A DNA stretch of 64,000 nt from Clitopilus passeckerianus (lineage: Eukaryota > Basidiomycota > Agaricomycetes > Agaricales > Entolomataceae): assembly GCA_944990035.1 (NCBI GenBank), contig CALYLX010000040.1:496001-560000 (forward strand). Direction: 5' to 3'. Shown here piece after piece: positions 57,856-64,000 of this stretch. The position numbers and the translations under genes were made by a program. Under the pieces are notes generated by a model. The model had not been told where the DNA came from and ran no database searches. It was given only the letters and a program-made list of their open reading frames with translations. Numbering within the stretch: position 1 is the first letter of the stretch; each line of letters begins with the position of its first letter.

Positions 57856-58928
57856 CTATAATTCTGCGCTGAGAGCTGCAGCGATGCCGGCCTTTATGGA
57901 AGGGAGGTTCCAATCGGATACGGGACCAAATTTCCGAACGAAAGCGGAATATACGAAAGGATTGTAGTCTGGTAAACGGAATGTCATGGGGGAGAGATAA
58001 GGTTGAATGAGTCTGAGGACATGTCCCTCCTTGTACCAGAGGATGCGATCCCGTTCGAGTGTTTGGAATGTGCTCCACAGGTTAGGGAAGCTGTTCTCCA
58101 GATAAAACAGCCCATCTGCAGCCAGGTTTGGGGCCGTATGCAAGAACTTGAGCGTGACGGGCCCCGCATCTCCAGGGAAAAGGCGCTGGCGGTAGAGATC
58201 CGACTTCAAGACCGTGGACTGTGCCCATAAACGTTCAGGTAAATCGAGGAGCCAGAAATAAACCCCTTCGATATATTGAGGAGCACTCGCGAGAGTCTCA
58301 GGCGACTAATTATAAGCATCCGAAGAGTAAGATAGACGCCAGAAGATGACAGTACTCACTATGGGTCTGGCCTCCCAAGGAATCAGGTCTAGAAGCTTAG
58401 GGTTAGGGTGATACACCGGCATGTTTTCGTCGAATCTCCTCAGGAGGTCGTCTGGAATTCCAGGGGTAATAGCCCATTGACCTGTTGTTCCCTCTGCGAC
58501 TGATTGTGGAAAAGCAGCCTGGAATCCTTACCAGCTATCGAAAGAGATAGAGAAGGATCGGACTCGTACTTTGAGACTAGTCTTGTTTTCGCACTACGGA
58601 GAGCCTCGATATCAGAGACATCCTCTTCTTGAGAGCCGACTGGCAGGTCTTCCAGGAAGATATTTTGCAGTTGTTCGCACAGAAGCTGTTCTGCCAGTGC
58701 GTCAGACTCTGACACATCCTCAACACTGTTGGAGAGCATTGGGTGAGTGGGGTCAAAGTCCGAAGATGATTCCCACTCATGGTCAAGGTCGACATTGGCC
58801 CAGCTGTGCTCGCTGGTAGAATCAGACATTTCCCGGTCAATGTTCACACTAGAGTACGCGGCGAACGAAGGGAAACTCATATGGCAGGCAGAGGGCGCGC
58901 TCAAGGGAAAAGTGCGTGGGATGGACAA
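57856..58928 (-). CDS. Hypothetical protein, three exons
   Basis: Exons 58928-58532, 58493-58360 and 58305-57856 total 981 nt, 326 codons plus stop, with consistent phases. The first intron would be only 38 nt, so its acceptor is the least certain point. The N terminus is acidic and Ser-rich (EHSWANVDLDHEWESSSDFD). The rest is ordered-looking (GQWAITPGIPDDLLRRFDE; IEGVYFWLLDLPERLW). No family was recognised. The start may be a later in-frame ATG. Confidence 0.6.
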
Positions 58929-59651
58929 GTTGGGTGTTGGCGAGTCACTGCGACCGTCGATGAGTCAATTCCCACATTTCGTAGCCTGAGAGCTGTCAGG
59001 GTCCCAAATGTATTCAATGGACGGTAATCAAATGTGGCAGTGGGTCCTGAAGATGGTTGATGTCCTCGAGCTCTATCGGTGCTTTGATTTCAAGGATGCT
59101 AATGTGTGAGTTAAGCAGCGGATACAATGAATGCACTAATACAATATACATGCTCTCGAAAAATGGCTTGTTATCCGCTTTCGAGATGGGTGAGTAGATG
59201 GTGCTCTTCCTGAGCAGCCTGAGCCATCACTTCATTAATTCTTATGCATTTAAAGCGTTATTTTCATAATCATAAACCGCAAGGACACCATACCCCCAAA
59301 ATGAAATGTTCGTGCTTTGGTGGTTGGTGGTGGGTAGGGGGCTACTAATGTGCTGACTCGGACGCGACACGCGACGCGTCTTCCTGGAATGTGGGAAAAC
59401 TTGGTCCCTTGGTCCCATCACGTCGCCTTTTTTATCACCAAATTTTGCTATTGATAGCAATAGGGGCGTTCTAGTCTCGTACCCAGCCATTGCGGATGAC
59501 AGTTCCTCCACAACATTCTTATAATGGAGTTGTACCTGCACGAGATTGGCGTGCCATCCAGTTCTCGATATATAACGACGGGATATCATTTCAGAAGAGG
59601 GCGCTAATATAATTTGTAACTATACTAGTGCAAGGTTATGCCGAGACAATG
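58929..59651. other. Intergenic region between the hypothetical gene and the carboxypeptidase
   Basis: No supported gene; short frames only. It covers the 5' side of the 57856-58928 gene and the 3' side of the carboxypeptidase gene. Confidence 0.4.
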
Positions 59652-61692
59652 TTATATAGATTTCAATGGCTGGCCAGACATGATCTGGTCGAAGAACTGA
59701 AGTGCAGCTTGGCCAACAGCTAATTTTCCATACTAGACAACCGTCAGTTTGTTTTCATGCAGAAATTAGAGCAGGATCGCGCTCACCCCGAACGAAGGAA
59801 CTAAATGCCCAGCCCCATAGACACGGAGGTACGAGAACGTGCCAACTTGTTTATATTGTCCAGTTGACTGGCCTGCGACTTTGTAATCAGACCAGTTTTG
59901 GTGCTGATAGTCCCTAGCGAACTTGGTTTGGAGAGCATCAACTAGGGCTTCTTGACCATGGAAGTTGCAGAGGTAGTCCTGTGCAAGAGAGAAGGCATGG
60001 TAAGGGATATCCAAACAGAACAAATCGCTGATAGACGTACAGCATCTCCATCCCAAATGATTGTTCTCACGCCGGCATTGATGACCCTCTCGAGTACTGG
60101 TCTGTAGTTCCTCACCCAGTCACCTATAGGGCAGTTCTGTTAGTTCGTACTCCGTAGGGAAGTCATAATTTACGTACCAGTAGAAAGGAAGTTGGCGTAA
60201 ACCGCAGCACTACTCAGCTGCCACACTCCCTCAGCACCGATCTTGGATTGAACGGATGCCAGGTATTTGGAAAAGTCGGGTGGGTATGGGGCACCGTTTG
60301 GAATTCGGACATCGTAAACCTGCGACATACATATTTTTATCATCGGGACCGATTATTTCAATAAAACGCCACTCACATTGTAGTCACCACCCAGAGGTGT
60401 GAGAACATAGACGACACAGTAAACTTGAGCGATGGAACAGAGAATGTCAGAGCCAGTATCGCCAGTATCGCGGCAGTTTTTAATCTAATTCATCATCAAT
60501 CTTAGCCCGAGCGTGTATGGTTTCAGGATTGTAACACCAACCTGTTCCTTGCACCCGGCTGGGCTGCTCCAGTATACTTCTCCTTGTGAGATGTTGGCAG
60601 GCGTCGTAGTTGGGTGATATGGATTGTTTTGTGCGTATGTCGTAAAATTAGCCCATTGGATAAGAGTGTCCTGCCACATCAACTGAGAAATTGCAAAAGG
60701 ACAGCGTAAGACGTATGTCACGCACAGTGAGACCATTTCCGATGCCCAAAGCCTTCAGGTTGAGCGTCAGGCCGGAGAAAGTGCCAGCTGCAATGGCGGA
60801 GTTCTGGGAGAGGAAGTAGCTGTTGACGACTTTCAGCCAGTCACACAAACCTAAGGACCGGTTGGACACATACTCTGCAAATGCCGGGCCATAATGACCA
60901 CCGTATCTATTTCAGTTCATTGGTAAGTATTCCCAAGGGTGAGAGGTTAGAGTAACGTACGATTCGGACCAGATGCCAATCTCGCTCTTCTGATACTTGC
61001 TGAACCTAGAGTCTTTGGGCCAAATTTGCATGAACGACCACACATCAGCAGCAGCAGCGGTTGAGTTGGTGACAACGGTTTCTCCGTACGAGAAACCGGT
61101 GCCAATGGGTTGGTCGATGTAAAGAACGTTTGAATTGTTATTCCACGAATAGGGGTTGAATTCCACATCCGAGGTATCGTTCTTTATTCTGCAAGGGCCA
61201 GTCTCATAAAAGACACCCAGCATGCTCGATGCACCAGGCTATCGGAAATATTAGTTCGAGTTCGAGCACTCATAGTAGTCGAGGAAGGCCTTACTCCACC
61301 AGCAAACCAGAGTGTCAGGGGAGCGTTGTCCGGATCATTGCGTGCTGCAAAGAACCAGAAGAAGACGCTCTTGTTTGCGGCGATGTCACCATACCCAGAA
61401 GCCTGGTAAACTCCAGGAGCTGTTTCTAAGTCTTAGGATGAGCAACGGTGGCGGAGAGGGGCAAGTTAGAGCGAAATTATTCACCACAAACGCCAGAGTT
61501 TTCCGTCACTCGAATAGCTCCAGGAGTAGTAGCAGCTACAGATCGAACAAGTGGCCGAACCTTCTTTTGGACAGTATCCTTGGGCAGACTGCCAATGACG
61601 CCATTCGTTGGGAAGAGGCCAAAGGCTAGTGAAGAGACTGGGAGGCTAATAAGGGCGAGTAATTTCGCAGAAGAGAGCATAGGGGATCGCAT
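59652..61692 (-). CDS. Serine carboxypeptidase (peptidase family S10), secreted or vacuolar
   Basis: Ten exons: 61692-61485, 61425-61295, 61238-60961, 60906-60726, 60682-60542, 60484-60377, 60319-60178, 60123-60041, 59978-59787 and 59732-59652. They total 1545 nt (514 codons plus stop). A signal peptide is visible ([16 protein letters not shown], about residues 10-25). Family landmarks are [46 protein letters not shown], the nucleophile block SESYGGHYGP (Ser206), [13 protein letters not shown] with the catalytic Asp, and YGAGHLVP with the catalytic His. The usual PGCSS is PGASS here, and GESYGG is SESYGG; similar variants are known to me in basidiomycete members. It releases C-terminal residues from peptides at acidic pH. 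Length fits the family. Confidence 0.92.
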
Positions 61693-61699
61693 TGTAGGC

Positions 61700-62122
61700 T
61701 GGCATGAAGCTCCTTCGATTTATGGCCGATCGGAAGGCTGGGAAAGACTAACGGAACGTGCTTGGCTCGTGCAGCAGTCGGTCGGGAAATGATGCAATTT
61801 GTGCGCGTCCGAGGAAAGGACCATCCGATGCAGTTCCCGGCCTCACTTCATGCTGCGGAAGGGACTTCAACCTTGTTTTTTGGAAGGGGTTAACGGAAAC
61901 CAATCGCCGTCCATGACTTCAAACACTGCTCTGGCACGGTTTGCGCATTGCTACCACAGCTTGCCGCATATACCGGTCGGGCAGGATATAGGAGGGCCTA
62001 TATCCACGGTAAGGGTCGACTAGAAGAATGAATCCTTCGATCTAGCTGTGAAAGGCTCCGGAATTTCAGCCGCCTGACTATGATGCCGTAAGTCAAGAAG
62101 TTCCTTCCGTTTGACTGGATTA
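61700..62122. other. Upstream region of the carboxypeptidase gene
   Basis: No gene supported. Promoter elements could not be assigned with confidence. Confidence 0.4.
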
Positions 62123-62701
62123 CGAGTCTGGAGGTTACGACAGCGAGTTCTTTTTCCTTGAGGTTACTACGCGGTCGTCTGCATCAGTTCATCACTTACG
62201 TTTCCGCTCCCTCATTCGTTCGGTTGTCATCCTGTTCAAAGCCGATGTACTGCCGTCGTCAAAGTGATGTCATATGCCTACAAATGGTATACGAACACAT
62301 GGTGCGCCCGTCGCCTATCGTTCGGCAAAGGTTGCCGCTGATCTCGGTGTGTCATGGTCTTTCGGTCAGCCTAATGGACGACGGTTGGTGCTAAATGGCA
62401 TGGCTTCAAGTTCCCGTTATTCTCTCTGCTCTCCCATCTGCCCTTGAGCTTTAGCCCAGCAATTTAAATCATGTGTTGGCATACGTTGGATTGTGGCACT
62501 GGATGAGTACTTACCTTTGACATTACGTTAGACGCACTGTAGGCCCGGTTGATATTTCTACTACTTACTAGTAGCATTTGTTTGCTATTTAAGCACCAAT
62601 ATTCGTTCACTTGGAAGTTACAGAGATTGAAATTCATTCGGTGTAACCGAGTAGGTATTCGCTACGCAGTCCTTTTCTTCTCTGAAAAGACTCCGGACTC
62701 G
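62123..62701. mobile_element. TA-flanked MITE, copy 2
   Basis: 579 bp with inverted ends CGAGTCTGGAG / CTCCGGACTCG (one mismatch), flanked by TA (62121-62122 and 62702-62703). Its first ~80 bp match the reverse complement of about 35398-35475 in copy 1. No coding capacity. Confidence 0.65.
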
Positions 62702-62703
62702 TA

Positions 62704-63347
62704 ATCAGCCATGCCGCAGCATTGGCCCACTCCCACAAGTAATCTCAATCAGCGCAAACGTTCCTGCTTTGATGTAGTTGACGTACTAGGTTGTCCGGCA
62801 TCCAGCCCATTGACTGACTCGATGGGAATGGGGACCATTCCGTATCACAATTCCCCTGAAGTAGAAATGCTACTAGTCGGCTCTGGGATGTGTTGGTTGT
62901 ATACGAGCAAGGCGGTGGCTTGTGGGAAAGTGACTCCTCACGTTGTCGCCGTGTAGTACGGTTGGTGTCAAAGTTAGCTTCCAATCTCTACCACGTTGAA
63001 GGAACATTCTAATTTCCAAGCCATAACCACAATTGCTGCGAAGGATCGATATCTTATCTGGTAGGTTACCACAGAGTCCTGCGTTAGGCTTGAGTTTTTT
63101 CGCAGCCCACTTTCCTAATAACCACAAACCTTCATCGCCTTCAGCGTCGCTCAGTTGGACGCACGCGGTTGCACCAGCGCATACATACTGCTCGTGAAAA
63201 CCTGACTCGGAGTCCGCAGTAAACTGTATTGCGCAGGAGGGTATAAAGTTCCTAGGGCGGTGGGTATACGTAACGTAGCGGAGGTACCTGTTGTACACGG
63301 TGGAGAAGTACAGTAGCTACAAGAAAAGGGCCGTGGATAAAATAATA
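62704..63347. other. Stretch without a supported gene
   Basis: Short overlapping frames on both strands (up to 141 codons at 62873-63298, minus) with no motif or consistent splicing. It is the 3' flank of the TPR-like gene. Confidence 0.4.
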
Positions 63348-64000
63348 TCAAGCCCGAAGGGGTATGCAAAACTCTGGAAGGTCACCAGCTGGATCGTCCG
63401 CTGCGACGTACTCGATATACCTCAAGTTCTGCAGCGCCTCTTCAACCATCGACGTTGAAGTGAAATCATCCAGACCGGCACATTTCTTGATGGCCTCTTC
63501 GTAAGCAAGCTTGGCAGCAGGCCAATCCTCGTTACGAACGTAGATTTCGGCGAACTCCACCAGACACTGTGCAATTTGTCGAGACAGGCCAAGCTCCTGA
63601 TAAAACTGGAGAGCAGTCCTGAAAGTTGCATCTAAATCGCTGTCCCAGCGATCGGCTCTCTTGAGAATGCGGCCTTTGATGAAATGCGATGAAGTCCACT
63701 CCTGGCTGGTGAGGTTCCCGCCATATAGGGACCTAAAGCCATCGATGGCGGCATTAATGGCATCAAGAGCTGCCATGCTATCCCCTAAGGAAGCATGTGC
63801 CCTGGCGGTGTAGTAGTTGGCGAGGGCAATTTGGAGCTTGCAAGGTGGGTCAAGTTGCTCGAACAAGAGCTGCGCTTCTTTGAGATCGGCTAATGCATCT
63901 TCGTTCATCACTTGATACCAGTTGATCTGGCCGCTGTGGAAGAGGAACCAGGCATTATAGGCCGAATTCTCGGCCAGACAATCTTCCCAATGAAAGCGAG
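63348..64000 (-). CDS. TPR-like protein, 3' end only
   Basis: The frame is open from the window edge (HWEDCLAENSAYNAWFLFHS) to the stop at 63348, about 217 codons. Helical pairs such as ANYYTARAHASLGDSMAALD and CLVEFAEIYVRNEDWPAAKL with small residues at TPR-like positions suggest tetratricopeptide repeats. The tail ends DDPAGDLPEFCIPLRA. The 5' part lies outside, so it cannot be said whether an NTPase or other domain precedes the repeats. Confidence 0.6.
   Translation of the reverse strand, partial: RFHWEDCLAENSAYNAWFLFHSGQINWYQVMNEDALADLKEAQLLFEQLDPPCKLQIALANYYTARAHASLGDSMAALDAINAAIDGFRSLYGGNLTSQEWTSSHFIKGRILKRADRWDSDLDATFRTALQFYQELGLSRQIAQCLVEFAEIYVRNEDWPAAKLAYEEAIKKCAGLDDFTSTSMVEEALQNLRYIEYVAADDPAGDLPEFCIPLRA

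Overview
The window is nuclear DNA from a fungus, most likely a mushroom-forming basidiomycete (Agaricomycetes). The evidence is many GT-AG introns of about 45-65 nt, a Plavaka-type transposase gene, chromodomain Ty3/gypsy retrotransposons, and a cluster of NACHT-ankyrin (NOD-like receptor) genes. No rRNA, tRNA or CRISPR array was recognised. All exon coordinates were read by eye. The exon phases add up through every multi-exon gene reported as intact.

Region 1 (1-23,631) is one host mobile gene broken by three retrotransposons. A Plavaka-type transposase gene runs through 1-1407, 8402-8588 and 23041-23631, and its frame is exactly restored when the insertions are removed. Element 1 (1408-8396, plus strand, target duplication CATCG) and element 2 (8589-23035, minus strand, GTCAC) hit the gene separately. 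Element 3 (10772-17969, plus strand, GTTTG) then inserted into the integrase region of element 2, its own family, in opposite orientation. This makes a large inverted repeat. All three are chromodomain Ty3/gypsy elements with gag, pol and an extra third coding region after pol. They carry an 11-nt signature of self-primed reverse transcription. Elements 2 and 3 differ in several homopolymer lengths that break their frames, so either decay or sequencing error is possible.

Region 2 (23,993-29,662) holds one six-exon Agaricomycete gene of unknown function, then about 3.6 kb with no supported gene.

Region 3 (29,663-54,188) is a cluster of three minus-strand paralogues (C, D, E). Each encodes a protein with one N-terminal membrane segment, a NACHT NTPase and a C-terminal ankyrin array. 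They share an exon plan in which the Walker A loop lies on a 25-nt exon and a probable 6-nt exon lies upstream. C looks intact; D and E have damaged ankyrin ends. Between C and D are a hAT-type MITE nested in a TA-flanked MITE, a 12-exon gene that appears to fuse a dual-specificity phosphatase to a class-3 lipase, and two decayed copies of an unknown gene.

Region 4 (54,189-64,000) has a long stretch without a clear gene, a three-exon hypothetical gene, a complete ten-exon serine carboxypeptidase (S10) gene, a second copy of the TA-flanked MITE, and the 3' end of a TPR-like gene that leaves the window.

The window reads as a dynamic accessory region: transposons nested in transposons, next to a duplicating, fast-changing receptor-like gene family.
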